Below, piece after piece: positions 1 through 12,426 of a stretch of 64,000 bases of DNA. The DNA is taken from positions 1 through 64,000 of the forward strand of contig WIXG01000274.1 of assembly GCA_009869945.1 (NCBI GenBank), given 5' to 3'. The position numbers were made by a program, and so were the translations under genes. Numbering within the stretch: the first letter of the stretch is position 1; the number at the start of each line of letters is the position of its first letter. The notes under the pieces are model-generated. The model was given only the letters and a program-made list of their open reading frames with translations, had not been told where the DNA came from and did no database searches. The stretch is from Mesaphorura yosii. Taxonomy: Eukaryota > Arthropoda > Collembola > Poduromorpha > Tullbergiidae.

Positions 1-503
1 TACACATTATTCCTTGTTAAATTATCTATCATATGAATAAATTCGTTCCAAAATTTTCACATTCGTTTACGAGTTATCGTTATTTTAATGAGAGCTTTAA
101 AACTTTTTGACCACGGTGTAATGTCAAAACACTTGGCCAAGTGGATTATATGTACTACGTACGTCGTACAGCACCCGACTGTAATAATAACGCGTACACG
201 AACGCCCGAAACCACAGCCATTTAAAGAAGGGTAAACTTAAGTATCTTTTTGGGAACTGGGACCTCACATTACCCGTGCGCCGCCGTGGCTGGCAGTCTC
301 TGAATTAACATAATTACAAAATAGACGCGACTCTCATCATTCATGAATCATTCTACTCGCTCATGCCTGCTAAAGACGTGAATAAATGGTAATGTTACAC
401 ACCTCAATATAAAATGTACCGTGTGTATGTATATGCTTTCGTAACTTCCGTTTCAAATTCTGCCTTGACTGGTAAGAATAACAAGAACAAATTCAATGCG
501 AGT
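1..503. other. Intergenic / 3' flank of MTFMT
   Basis: No gene is supported here. The stretch is AT-rich with many short stops in all frames and lies downstream of the MTFMT stop codon. No poly(A) signal could be assigned with confidence. Confidence 0.5.
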
Positions 504-1877
504 TTATGCTGACGAAGAATCACTCCTCGTACTAGAATTTATTTCCTCAGATTCAGAACTATGCGTGAAGTAATGAGGCCCTTTTGATTTAGACAAGAAT
601 CCATTACTAAAGTCTGCGGCTGAGATCCATTTCTTGCCAATCTTGATCCTTCGAATAAATATCCAATTATTGCGAATGCACTTATCGCTTTTGTCCGGAT
701 TAAAACACTTGACACACAGTAACTTATTCCAAAGCAGAATTTGGCCTTCTGAGAAATCACAGCTTTTGGGGAAGTTTTCGACGTTGATCGCTGAAGCTTG
801 ACTAGCAGTTGAGGAGTCTGTCATCTTCAAAGCTAAGCACACTTCGTCGAAATCAACTAGTTTGCCGTGGTAGACGCTCCGTAGTTTGTGGGATCCGTAT
901 ATGGCACGAAACAAATTGTAAATCTGTGCTGGAGTTTGTGAGTCCCACCTAACTTGTCCAATGTCGGAATTCAACCTAGGAGCCGAAGTTCCTTCTTCCA
1001 AGTTTTGAAACTGTGGATGTCTGAGATACGACGGCAAGTCACACAACACTTCTTCCAATGCCTCCGCACCAAGACGTGCCAACAGAAGTGTTAAATCTGG
1101 GGCTTTCATATCTTCCGGAATTGCAACGCGTTTTGTGTGTAAAATTGGACCCACGTCAAACCTATAGTGACCGGTCACGAATGTCAATCATTTCATTTCG
1201 CTAGAGACTTGGTCAGCGGGTAACTTACTTATGAGGTGCGATTTTCATTATTGTAATTCCGGTCTCTCTGTCCCCATTCATAATTGCGTGCGCAATAGGG
1301 GCTGCGCCTCTCCATTTTGGCAATAGACTAGCGTGCACGTTTAAAATACCCCTGAAAAAAAGACAGAGAATTAAGCCCCTCCGTCCGATTTGAACATTTA
1401 ATGTACAGCATAAAGCATGTTTTACATTCTGCAGCTTCCGATAATAAACTTTGGTATAAGGAATCCAAATGACGAAACAACTCCAATATCAAACGCTGAA
1501 GTTGGACTGCTCGCTGATGCTCGTGTCGTAGATTTAAAAACTTCCCAATTTATTATCTTCAACTGATTCTTGGTGGAGTACTTGCCCACAGTATTCTTCT
1601 CACTTGATACCACGACAGTTATGTTTTCCTGTGCATATAATTTTATCAGGACTTCTAGTGAGCACACGGAGAAAGAATCACTTCCAAGGAACAAAACTCG
1701 ATCTGGCAATTTAGCCGATGTCGATGGCACTCGCGGAGTCGGAGTTAGGGAAAAACTTCTCCTTCCATCTTCCTGGAGCTCGGGGAAATAGTGACTAAAT
1801 GTTGCAATTAGCAAGGAGGCCAATTTTCGGTTCTTATGATGAAGACAACATTGGTGACAGAAGGCCAGTAACACCAT
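504..1877 (-). CDS. MTFMT: Mitochondrial methionyl-tRNA formyltransferase
   Basis: Formylates Met-tRNA(Met) with 10-formyl-THF for mitochondrial translation initiation. Three exons, read on the minus strand: 1877-1426, 1351-1229, 1161-504, giving 410 residues, near the usual size of animal MTFMT (about 390). The formyltransferase core is clear: [11 protein letters not shown] near residue 60, then [19 protein letters not shown] at 152-170 holding the family's catalytic Asn155 and His157, and KFDVGPIL with the catalytic-type Asp194. The C-terminal domain ends in a Ser-rich tail. The first in-frame ATG is at 1877. It opens a basic, acid-free leader of about 30 residues that suits a mitochondrial targeting peptide, although an extra upstream exon cannot be excluded. 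Both introns are short GT-AG introns that keep frame. Family assignment is firm from the motifs; the exact N-terminus is inferred. Confidence 0.93.
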
Positions 1878-3370
1878 CGTCAATTCTTACTCTCCATTGG
1901 AAGATGAATCCAGATCTTGGTGGGAATTCACTGCGAGAGCTGCTGAAACAAGTCACAGGCTCAGTAATTATTTAAGCTAACCTTAACTGGGCGTAAACCT
2001 GTTCCGTTCAATCTAATCCACTTCAAATTGAAGAGTCTGAATCTTCGCTGGCTCCAGCTAAACATTTTCAAACTTACAAACTCGCTTACAAGGCACGAGG
2101 TACAAAGATCCCAAACGTTAAAAACAAAGAGCATTCACCAAACAAGCATTCGGGTTTGGGGTTTCCTGAATTGATTCAATGATTAAATTCTGAAACATCT
2201 TAAGAATCACCTAGTTAATAGACCGAAATGCCCTTGGTTCTGTATGTAATGTCGTAATTATCATTCTAAAGATGCGACAAATCCCGGTTGCTTCGGACGG
2301 GTCTATGGGGGCTCGCTGTTTCGGGTGCGCCAGAGCAGCCAGTTGCCGATTTTGTCCGGAGGGCTCGGCTAAATTGTGGTGAGAGCCCCAGTACAAATGT
2401 GGCCGGAAGTCGGCATCAGCCGAGAACGCCGCCCTGGCTGAGACGGAGGGCCACGGTAGCGGCCTTCGAATGACCTACAGCTCCCGAACATATGATGATC
2501 ACCACCTGGCACGTACGTGCCTGCATTTCTTATCACAATAGCATTACTCGTATCGCTTTCTCTTGAAGTTGATGACACCAAAATCATGGAACATTTTTTA
2601 GGAAACAATTCATTTGGAACAATATTCAGGAAATTGCACACGAAATAAGAATGCGAATTTGGCCACTGATTGAGAAAATAAGCGAACCTATAGCCATGAT
2701 CAGTCTCGTGTACTTTGAGCGCATGGAATTGGATCCTGAAATATTCTACCTATTCATTGAAAGCTGCATTTAGTTTTCTGCCATTTCAATTATGATCAGT
2801 TGCATTCCATGTAAACTTGGCTTGGTAGGACAAGATGTCTGATTGACTGTTCATAATGCATGCATTTGAATTTATACATTACGTGAAGTCGGCGAAGCGT
2901 GACAAGCATACAAATGCAAATGGTAAGTGGATTAACTCCAAGTCAAAGTCCACATATGCGATTACATCAATGATAATCCAAACACTAATTTTATGCTTAC
3001 TCTTTAACAGAAGAAGTTGTTGGGTCGGAACGTAGCCAATGCAGCGGCTTCAGTTCCGTTGCGATTTAACAATAGCAGGTGCAACTCTATCCTATAATGT
3101 TGGTCACTGGAGACAAAATGAGCTCACGCTTATTCTGAACTAGCTGAATTGGCATTGTCCAACCTTTGAAGTTAAGTGAAGCTTGAGGATTGAACACACA
3201 GATGATTTGTCAGAAGCTAATTACTGTATTTAAAAATACTAAGCCTAATGTAGAGAAGTAGAACTCTCGAGGTGTCGTCCTTAATATTAGAAGTCGAAAC
3301 TGCTTCCAACAGTGAAGTCGTGCAGTGCCAGCAAGCCAGTTCAATTATAGTGCTAAGTGTCAGCAGCAGC
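1878..3370. other. Intergenic, shared upstream region of MTFMT and the SLC22 gene
   Basis: This is a divergent intergenic interval: MTFMT reads left and the SLC22-type gene reads right. It holds no convincing coding exon. A conspicuously GC-rich block at about 2275-2500 stands out from the AT-rich surroundings and is reported separately. I did not recognise core promoter motifs for either gene. Confidence 0.4.
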
Positions 3371-5341
3371 ATGGAGTCTTCGCCTGCCGAAGAAGTGGCG
3401 CAGAGAGAAGGAGCGCTTCATAAGAATGCTGAACTGACTAATGTGGAAGATGCTCTGGAAAGGATCGGTATGCAATTAGCAATGGAATAAATAAATATGG
3501 TCGCATTGAGCTGGGCGCTGAACTGCAATACATTTGTACTTTCGGTAGGCGGTTTCTCTCGGTTCCAATTCATAGCCACATTCATGATTTCACTTCCGGA
3601 GTGTGCCGCGGCAATGGTGATGCTGTCTCCGATCTTGACCGGCAGATCGGACATTGAGTACGTTTGTGAAAAGGGAGCATCAGACGCGCTGAATTTCACC
3701 CGAGTCTCGAAGGACGAAATTTGCAATTACACGTGCGCTGGAAACTTGACGTCTAAGCAAAAATTGCCTTCAATTGTCCTAGAAGTTAGTCGCTAGTCTC
3801 GTTAGTCCGACTTTTGTTATTTTATGAATGTGACTTGTATTTGATTGGCCGATTGTTGGCGTTTTAGTGGAACCTGACTTGTGAAAAGGCTTGGATGACT
3901 GAAGCCTTCACAAGCATTCAAATGGCTGGTGCGTTGTTGGGAGGTGTCATCATGGCCAATGTTGCGGACAGGTACTTTAAGATTAAGGAGGAAATAGTCG
4001 AGCAAGATTAGTCTTTTCGCATGTCACAGGTACGGACGAAAAAAGGCATTCTTTTCAGCGGTCGCACTTTTAGGAGCTTCAGGATTCCTGAGTGCGCTCT
4101 CTCCGAGTCCAATTTTCTACGGAATTGTCAGATTTGTCTCTGGATTTGCAGCGACAGGTAAAATTTGTGATGCAGTCCCATCCTGGTGTTGCTCATTGAT
4201 ACTTTGATCACTGATCCACGGTTAAGGAAGCTTTGTCGCTCACTTCAATTACTTGCTGGAATTCCTAACTCCAAGATGGAGAACAATTTGCGGCTGTTTA
4301 AGCTTTTGGGCGTTTGGTGAAATGCTACTTGGGCTCGTCGGGTATTTGAGTTCATCATGGCAAATGCTGTCGTGGGCCAGTTCAGTCTCCGCGTTCCTTG
4401 CCTTCAGCGTCATTTTGTAAGTTGTCCCTCGCGCTCTCGCAATTTCTGGAATGCAGCACAGAACTCTCAGCGCCTACTAATTTTCCGCAGAATTCTGCCC
4501 GAGAGTCCGCGATTCCTTCTCTGTCAAAGAAGGACGGAAGAAGCGCTGAATGCATTCAATCAAATAGCGACCGTCAACTCAAAGCCGCCCCTGGAACTGT
4601 CCGATGTTGCACGCCTGCAATTCCACGTATCACAAGAGGAAGAATCGAAACCAAAGCTGATTGATTCATGGAATGTTTTAAAGAACAATCGCGTTCGGAT
4701 CAACCTCGCCGTCCTTTGCTTCAGCTGGTTTTCTAACGCGCTTGTGTACTACGGGCTGAGTTTCAACACGAAGAATCTGCCAGGCGACATGTTTTTGAAC
4801 ATATTTTACTTGGGGCTGGTCGACTTCCCGGCGGAGTTGTCCGGCATGTACTTCAATAATCGGTTCGGTAGAAAGAAGACGTACAGCATCAGCATTGTAG
4901 TGTCGTCCTTCTTTCTGTTGCTCTTGCTGCTAGTTGAAATTCTTTCAGAAGCAAATTCAACTCTGATCCTCGTCCTCTGCCTTCTCGGTCGATTCTTTAA
5001 CGAGCTGAGTTGGGCAGTTATGGCCTGCTTCACGGGAGAATCGTTTCCCACAATTGGGCGAAGCATTTGCATGAGCATTTGCGTTTGCGCAAATTCTATC
5101 GGAGGCGTTATCGCGCCGCAGATGGCCTATCTTGGCACCAGTAAGTTGTGGGCGCAGGCGTAGGGTTTCGGGATTTGTGGAACTTAAACATACGCCTTTC
5201 TGTGATTTTTCAGTTTCGAGAGTGGCACCGTACTTTATATTTTGTGGCCTTTCTGTCGCAACTGCGCTGCTTTCATTACTGCTGACAGAAATGAAGGGAA
5301 GGCCTCTAGAGGACGTCATCAAGACTTCAGCTGTTAAGTGA
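3371..5341 (+). CDS. SLC22-family organic cation/anion transporter (MFS)
   Basis: A plasma-membrane solute carrier of the major facilitator superfamily, organic ion transporter branch. Seven exons: 3371-3467, 3549-3784, 3868-3971, 4030-4157, 4227-4416, 4491-5140, 5214-5341, giving 510 residues and about 12 membrane spans. Key marks are the first extracellular loop (residues about 62-115) with four Cys and NFT, NYT and NLT glycosylation sequons; the junction SIVLEWNLTC; the MFS signature ADRYGRKKA near 144-152 after TM2; LPESPRFLL near 254; and a second-half RFGRKKTYS. The loop is shorter than the roughly 100 residues common in vertebrate OCT/OAT proteins. The start ATG at 3371 is the first in frame. 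The substrate cannot be predicted: insect Orct-like carriers take carnitine-like or cationic compounds, but that is family knowledge only. It lies tail to tail with MSH5. Confidence 0.9.
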
Positions 5342-5412
5342 CAAGACCTTGGTGTTTATTTTACTGGAGTTAAATTGTTAGTCCTTCTGTCAGGTGTTAA
5401 ATGCTTCCTCGA

Positions 5413-5418
5413 ATTAAA
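5413..5418 (+). terminator. Probable poly(A) signal of the SLC22 gene (ATTAAA)
   Basis: ATTAAA variant signal 72 bases after the transporter stop codon. It is the closest plausible signal on this strand before the convergent MSH5 3' end. Confidence 0.45.
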
Positions 5419-5452
5419 AGAATTCCCGTATAATTCAATTGAAACCAATGCC

Positions 5453-5458
5453 TTTATT
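5453..5458 (-). terminator. Probable poly(A) signal of MSH5 (AATAAA)
   Basis: A canonical AATAAA reads on the minus strand about 100 bases past the MSH5 stop codon. Together with the signal at 5413-5418 it implies that the two convergent 3' UTRs end almost together or overlap slightly. Confidence 0.5.
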
Positions 5459-5556
5459 CCCGTAAGTGTGGATTACAATTCTTTTCATTTTTCCAATAGC
5501 TAAACTACATAAAATTTAAACAGAAGCTTTCAGAGACCAGCGCCAATTTCTTTACG

Positions 5557-8500
5557 TTAGCCTGTTAGCAGCGAGAAGCTGACATTTTCAGCAGCAGCCT
5601 CAGAGACTTCTTCTTGTTCCTCTTGTGAAGTGAATAATGAATGAACGCTCCTTAAATATCTGACAGGGTCCACAGTATCAAAATCCAATGTCATGAATTC
5701 ACTTGCCAATTGCAGCATCAAATCTTCCCTTTCGGTGTCGTATGGCACGGTTTCAATTTCGTCCTCTTCAACCTGGTTGCGCACTATTTCTTCCATCTAT
5801 ACACACAATAGTTTCTGTGAATCCTGGATTGTCATGATTCAAGCTATTGTTTGCAGGGCTTACCTCAAGAGCACGTTTAATCGTACTTTCCGGTATTCCT
5901 GCTTCTTCTGCGATCAAGTGCGCGAAGCTGGACATGCAAGACCCACTTCTCAGTCGGAATAAATAAACGATCCGACTCCCTTCTCTCATGTACTCCATTG
6001 TCTGCCAAAATGGTACAACAAATGTTCGTGAAACCTTTCCACCAGCCCAGAGTTTTAAATAGCATTGCATTTTACCTGAAATTTTAGCAAACTTGGATGG
6101 GCCAAATACTTCATTAAAGAGTAGTAATGCGTTGAGAGGAAAATGGTTGGGCAGTCTTGCTGTCGGTTGATGAAATCTTCGATGGTCGCCACCAACAAGG
6201 CCACGCCGTCAGCTTCCGCAGTTCCTTTTCCAAACTCGTCAACTATTATCAAGGAATTTCTTGTGCTCGTTCTGAGCGCTAGGCTCATCTAAAAGAGTAA
6301 AAGTAAAGCTTAGAAATCGTTGAGTCGGTCAAATTCAACTCCGATTTCGCAACTCACTTGGTTTATATCAATCATAAATGTTGAGAGACCAGTGGATACC
6401 GATTCTAGGGCATGTATTCTCGTACAGATTCTGTCATACGCAGGTATAACTGCTGACGTGGCAGGGACGAAGCACCCACTTAGCGCCATTATCACAATGG
6501 TGCCTACCTGAGAGAAAAAGACATCAACGATTGACAACAGTCATCTCCCGAGACGTCATAATATTGAAAACGTGTAAATCAGCAAGTCTTCTTTATACTG
6601 ACCTGTTTTAAGTAAATACTCTTGCCACTGGCATTTGGACCTGTCAGAATTTGGACGCGTTCATTGTTTGAGCACACAGTCGAATTAGGAACAAAATCTC
6701 CAATAATCTCAACTAGAGGGTGGCGCCCAGAAATAATTTCCAATTTCTCGTGCCCTGGGACTACGTAGGGTCGTACATAATTGTTGTCTCGTGCAACCGC
6801 AGCTATCGAATTTAGACTGGAAGACACAAGAACTTAAACACTCTCTTCTAAACAGACGACACATGATATTGCTGAAGTTTCCAAATACCTGTCTAATTCA
6901 GATGATAAACTGCCGATTTTACTCAAAAAAGACGCGTGTTTCAGGATATGATCACTTAAGTGCAGCATAATTGATGTTTCACGATCCATAATGGCTACAA
7001 GACAGTCGCCAAGAATAATATCCAGCTCTGAAGATGATTCATAAATCAGAAATAAGAGATTATTCATCATTTGCATATTATTATTTATGTTCTTTCCTTA
7101 CCTTTCATTCTGGCACTTTTGTAATATGCGAGATTATGGCTTGTGAACTAAAATAATAAAACACCAGAGCTTATTAGATGAAGAAACTGGCCCCAACCCA
7201 GCCAGCTAATATCGGAGTAACAAACCTTATAATCTAGTCCATGTATTTGCAAATCTTCTGTTTGGAGATTTTCATTCCACAATGTCAAACTAAGTAAGTA
7301 GCCAACCTCAGGGATGTACACAACCGAGCACTGTTGAACATACGATGGCAAAGACGCCATTTCTTCGGAAGCGACCATGGACATCACCTCAGGAAGACAT
7401 GCATACTGCTCCTTCTCTGCAATAAAGCTCAAGATTGAAGAACCTGAACTCCGATACATACTTTTAAAGTGTCTTACTTTTATCCAATTCCGGATCAATT
7501 CCACCTTTGGCTGTAAATCGATTCCGTTGAGCCGATTCTTCAAAATCAATTACTCTCATCATTTCATGTGACAACGACCGTAGCGTGTCAGATTTGCATG
7601 ATTTTGTTATCTGTGGAATCAAGAGTTTGTTATATTTAGAGTTTTCAATCCTGACGAAGACAAAATGGGCTTACACACATCGTTAAAAAGTTGAATTGAT
7701 TGAGGTTTTGTGGAACACATTTCACCAAGCAGGAGGCAGTGATAAATGGTTTGGTACAAATCCTTCCAGTCTTTCACTGATGCATGAAGTGTCGTAATTT
7801 TAAAGAGCAGCTTCTACAATTGAATCAGTTTTTAAGAACTTGCAAACTCATCTTTCAAGATATTGGCTTACCGGAATGCTCTTGATTGATTTTAGACAGT
7901 TAATCGCTCCCTGAACAAAGTCAATGTTCACTGAATCGGCGCAGTACTCTATGGCGTCGTATCTTCGATTAAGAAGTGCGATATCCCTCGTAGGTCGGAG
8001 GAGCTGCATTCTCAAGAATTTTGCGCCTTGTGTAGTATTGCAACGGTTCAAATGTCCATAAATGCTCAGTCCCTCTTTGGAGGCCACGCCCTTCCCCTGC
8101 TTTGTTCCAGCAGGATGATACTCCAGACTAAAAATCTGAAGACTGCTCCATGCGGTGTGATCAACAAGAACCAAGTCATCCCTATTATTCAATAAATGAA
8201 GTGAGTAATAAACCCTATGAACATATCTTCGTGATCTGGATGAGTCCTTACATTGTACATATGTTCACATCTAAAATTGGTATCTGGCCGTCGACGAGAT
8301 CAATTTGTAGAAGTTCGATCGCACTCCTATCGAGGAATTTAAGCAATGCTCCGGTGGCTCGAATCATTATCTCGTTGCTGAAGGGTATCAAGGAGTTGAT
8401 AAAAATTAAATGCTCTCTTGCGTCAAGATTTTTCGGTTCCGATGCTATTCTCAGGGAAAGGACTCGTTGCTTGCAAGAATCTGGTGCAAACTCTCTTCCT

Positions 8501-9818
8501 GTCTGAATGAAAAGTTGCGGAGTAGCAGGATCATGATGCTGAGTTTCTTGTCCCTCATTTTGATCCCGAGTTTCTATTAAATTTTGGCCACACATCTCTC
8601 TCAAGCACACAAGAAGGCGTTCATCTTGCCGCGAACTGACGATCACATATCTGAAAGAAGGGTTGAGGCGAAGGCAGGTTACGACTTGAGGCTAAGTAAA
8701 TTGAGCAACAAAGTAGAACTGAACATACTTGGGCATAACTTGCTTAAATAAAATATTCAAGATGCTGAAGTCCGGAGCATTCTCTGCAATATCGGGCAGT
8801 AGAAAGAGCTGAAAAGAGTATCGTAATTAGTAATTGAATTCATTCTGTTGATTATATCAATGTACGACAAAAAATGAGTCACCTCAGATGTTCCAATTTC
8901 ATAGTATGCAGCTCCTAATTTTCCAGCAGCCCACACCAACGCCAAGACATTCTGCAAAAGATCAGCCGGACAAACCACATTTACATTGGGTGACATATTA
9001 CATTGGATTACATCAGAAAACGATTATTTATTATTTCGTATAAATGGACTGAAACAATTTACCTCCTTCAAACTTTCGAGTTCTTGACTGTCAACCTGCT
9101 CCATTTGTCGGACTCGTCGTCTGAGTACAGCACTGTGAATACTTCCTTGACTGCCAATGACTGTGTCATTTTCGGTTGTGTCGCTTGTCAACAGCGAGGG
9201 CGTGGTCGCAGGACGGGCTTGGGCTCTGAAATGTCTACCAATGGACGTGTCATTGAGACTGCCAACTGTGTTTTGGTTTCTACTGAAGCTGGGTTGCCTC
9301 GAATTTGAAGGGTAGAAACGAGTGTCCGTGTTCAGTTGGCAGTTCGCGGCGCTACTAGATGATAAGATGGAGCTCGGCGTTGTAAGCTCGCCATCACGGA
9401 CTATTATCTTGCTGCTAATTCTTGAGAGGTAGCCTGACGCATGCCCATTTTCTTCATTCTCGCCGGCGTCTCCGAAATTATACCTGCTACGGCTGTAATG
9501 GTCATTCTCGTAATTGTCTTCAGTCTCTTGCGGTGGCGGCTCTCCATTCGACGCATTTGTTATCGGTGACAGGCATCCAAATCCTCTTCCGGAGCTTGGA
9601 GTTTGGGGCATCGGTGTGCTTAGGGCCGCTGCTGCTGGGCCATTGTCATTGAGAATTCTGGCGCTTGGGGTGTGAAAACCAGCGCTGGCAGAAGTTTCGT
9701 GACCAGCTGGAGCCGGCGTGCGAAAGTAGGAGCCAGCAGGAGTTTCAGGAGCTGCAGGAGCCGGGGTGTGAAGATCAGCGGGTTGTGCAGTCTGACATGG
9801 TTCGGATTCCATTTCCAT
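5557..9818 (-). CDS. MSH5: MutS homologue 5 (meiotic crossover factor) with long N-terminal extension
   Basis: Nuclear ATPase that in other eukaryotes pairs with MSH4 to stabilise meiotic recombination intermediates. Fifteen exons, minus strand: 9818-9063, 8951-8883, 8808-8729, 8650-8252, 8181-7872, 7813-7679, 7610-7478, 7443-7226, 7147-7102, 7027-6889, 6816-6603, 6507-6358, 6288-6076, 6001-5864, 5796-5557; 1079 residues. Walker [10 protein letters not shown] is at 820-828. The second half has [22 protein letters not shown]-type sequence, then Walker [11 protein letters not shown] near 896-905 and a STHYYS histidine switch region. [15 protein letters not shown] and the tail [10 protein letters not shown] match MSH5 rather than MSH4 or mismatch-repair MSH proteins. 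The first 252 residues are low-complexity and rich in Thr-Pro, which vertebrate MSH5 (about 830 residues) lacks. The start is the first ATG at 9818. Family call firm; role inferred from orthologues. Confidence 0.94.
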
Positions 9819-10239
9819 CTTGGATATGTTTATGGAAGCCAAAACGGTAAGAACACAAGAACTGTCACAACCAATGCAATATGTGACACGAATTTATAAA
9901 ACAATTTAATTAATTTAGGATTGACCTGTATGACCTCACAATTTGTATTGCACATCGCAAAGTTAAATCACTCCAAGAAGACTACACGACCACAAAGCAA
10001 AATGTTACGATTCACAGAAATTCCAAAACAAACGTACAGTGAATGGCAGCGCCAATCAAAGTGTCAAAGTCGTTGCAACAAAAGCAATAGGCTTTTACCC
10101 AAAGTAAAGTTACGAACAAAATGTAAATTGCATTTATTTATCTTGTTGAAAATTTAATAATGATTACATCATCGATTTCCATTTTTCCAAGCATGGAATA
10201 TAATCATGTTTCTACTAAAATATCTCTCAATTGAATAAT
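9819..10239. other. Spacer between MSH5 start and eIF3g stop
   Basis: Holds the MSH5 5' flank and the eIF3g 3' UTR, both on the minus strand. A minus-strand AATAAA at 10133-10138 is a plausible eIF3g poly(A) signal. No gene is supported. Confidence 0.5.
10133..10138 (-). terminator. Probable poly(A) signal of eIF3g
   Basis: Canonical AATAAA on the minus strand, about 100 bases beyond the eIF3g stop codon at 10240-10242. Confidence 0.5.
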
Positions 10240-11289
10240 TTAGTTTTGCGCCGGTTTTGACCATTCCACATTTAGAATAAGATGATCGTATCCATAGCCA
10301 TTGAGACTTCTCAGAGCTCTCGCGGCTGCGTCTCTTGTTTGATAAGTGACGAACGCGAATCCTTTGCAAACTCCCGTGGTTCTGAAATTGCCAAATGCGA
10401 AACGGAAGGTTAAAATGGGAATGAAACGATTGCTAAGTGAAATATCGTATTACCAACCTGTCTTTCGCCAAGAAGATTCGTTCAACTTTTCCAAGTGGAT
10501 TACAGAGTTCTTGCATGTCCGTTTCGGACATAGATTCAGGCAAATTGGAGACTCTGATCGTGGCATCATCCTTCCTGGCTGGTGTCGGCATCATACTCTC
10601 TCCTCGGCGATTGCCACTGGCACGCAAAGCAGGAGGAACGTATCCGCCACCAGGTTTCGTGTCACCGTCAATCTGAACGAATAGTTGCATCATTTAGATT
10701 ATTTGACTAAAATATTTGGCGTTTGGAAGGACATTTAATTACCCTTTTGTCGTCGGATGCCATCAAATCCTTCGCCGGAAGCAAAAACTCGGTAGAAATG
10801 CCACTGTCTTTATACGGGCATTTCGCACTGAAATGGTTGTCATTGCAATATCTGCAACGAACAAATCCTTTGCCTTCGTTCGCGAGCTTCGTGAATGGAT
10901 TCTCCTCCGGAACTTCGTCTTTGCCCGCATCCAAGAATTGCATTAAAACTTCATCAGCTACGACCGTTGTTGCAGAATTCGGCCCTTGTGGATCTCGCTT
11001 AGACTGGCCAAACTTTGCCCACTTCTTTCTTTGAATCGTGCCTTTCGATACTAGAGAGAAAGAATTGGGAAATTAGCATGGTATAATTAGCAGCAGCAGT
11101 ATTAATTCTTCGGGCTATCTTACCGAATTTCTTCTCCAACTTGAAGGTCCTTGTGATTTTCTTCTTTTTACCAGACTCTGGATCTGTTGTGATCTCCGCC
11201 ACCATTCGCTCCCCATCCTTCAGGACAATATCCTGAGGAATATGCTGCTCGTCTTCCTCATCAATCTCATCAGCCCATCTTGAAGTCAT
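10240..11289 (-). CDS. eIF3g: Eukaryotic translation initiation factor 3 subunit G
   Basis: Cytoplasmic subunit of eIF3, involved in 40S scanning and reinitiation. Four exons, minus strand: 11289-11124, 11050-10743, 10672-10458, 10381-10240; 276 residues, close to the insect size of about 270. The N-terminal acidic stretch starting [14 protein letters not shown] is typical. A zinc knuckle [13 protein letters not shown] (C-x2-C-x3-H-x4-C) lies near residues 115-130. A C-terminal RRM covers roughly residues 195-275, with RNP2-like IRVSNL and RNP1-like KGFAFVTY, and ends VEWSKPAQN. The start ATG at 11289 fits the family. All splice junctions are GT-AG and in frame. Nothing unusual was seen, and conservation leaves little doubt. 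Confidence 0.96.
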
Positions 11290-11870
11290 CCTTGCTATTT
11301 AGATAGAACGGACAGTACTTCCAAACTTCGATAGTGATTTCACGAGTAAATCCTAAAAGGAAAGAACACGATGAGCATGTATCGATTGCTTATCGCTCAT
11401 GTTTTGCTGGTGTACTCCTATGTACCTTTTTGTTAATTCGGCGCAACTTCCAATTTTTTTGGCGTCTGGTATCAGGCCAATGATCAGTTAATTTTGATGG
11501 ACAAACCTTTACCCACAACGAATGAGTAGAACACTTTATTCACCTTATGCTACCTGACATGTACATGCTTGCGGTATAATCGAACCTTCCCCATGCTAAA
11601 CTGTAGTGAGGCGAGTCGCCGAAAGAGTATGTTAGCGTGCCAAAGTCAGCGCGAGAACCTAGCTCAATGCAAGACTTGTGGAATGAATGTGGAATGCTGC
11701 TACGTGCAAATATTTTGCGATTGAGATGCTGGCATAGTGCTGTTCAATTTTATTCCAAAAGTATACTCCTTACTCGTATACATCTGTACTTGCAATCTCT
11801 AGAAAATCTTAAATGCTACTGTATTATTGATGGAGTGGTATCACAGGCGAAAATTTATGACAGACGATAG
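11290..11870. other. Intergenic between eIF3g and a secreted-protein gene
   Basis: Upstream region of eIF3g and 3' flank of the next minus-strand gene. No coding exon, RNA gene or repeat is supported. Confidence 0.45.
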
Positions 11871-12426
11871 TTAAAGCTCGTTGATGGCTTCGTCGTTTGA
11901 GATGTCGCTGAAAATCTTCTGTAAGCTCTTGTAATCTTTGGGAAACACGTCGTCGTTGTCACTTGGCTGTGGGTCTTCAGTTTTCTGAATGTAGGGCATG
12001 TTCATCTTCAGCCACCTTTCTATCCAAGAGTAAGGGACCACGTATTTAATGCCGCTTTTGTCGTCATTAAAAATTATTCTCTGAGTTTTCGGATCACTCT
12101 GCACGGGTCGATGTGTTGCATTCTTGGGAAATATAATTGGCTGCCAGATGCCTGAACCTGCCCATGGGCTCTTCTTTAGGTTTGTGCTCGGGAGATTATC
12201 TGCTAAGGAATGCAAAATGTTGATTTTGATTGCAGTCAGCGTGGGGAAGATGAATGTCACAAAATAAATGGGTTGAAGGGAAGAAGAATGCTATCGTACC
12301 TGGAAAATAGATTCTCTGGTATTGCGCAGGGGGCCAAGAATTATTATCCACAGGTAATGAGTGTGACAGTGTCGAGCAAATTGTCACTAGCACCAAGATC
12401 GTAATGACACGTCTCTCGAAATCCAT
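11871..12426 (-). CDS. Small secreted protein, family member A (function unknown)
   Basis: Two exons, minus strand: 12426-12300 and 12202-11871, giving 152 residues. A signal peptide is evident: MDFERRVITILVLVTICS with cleavage likely near SLP at about residue 24. The first exon ends in RIYFPG and splices in phase 1. The mature protein has no cysteine pattern, is acidic at its C-terminus, and carries VPYSWIERWLKMNMP. The neighbouring gene at 13664-14672 shares the same plan: signal exon ending in (Y/H)FPG and VP-x-S-aromatic-hydrophobic-ERW in the last exon. I take the two as diverged tandem paralogues. A TATA box and TCAGA initiator lie upstream, at 12562-12528. I do not recognise the family; an extracellular or cuticle-type product or a peptide precursor are possibilities only. 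Confidence 0.75.
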
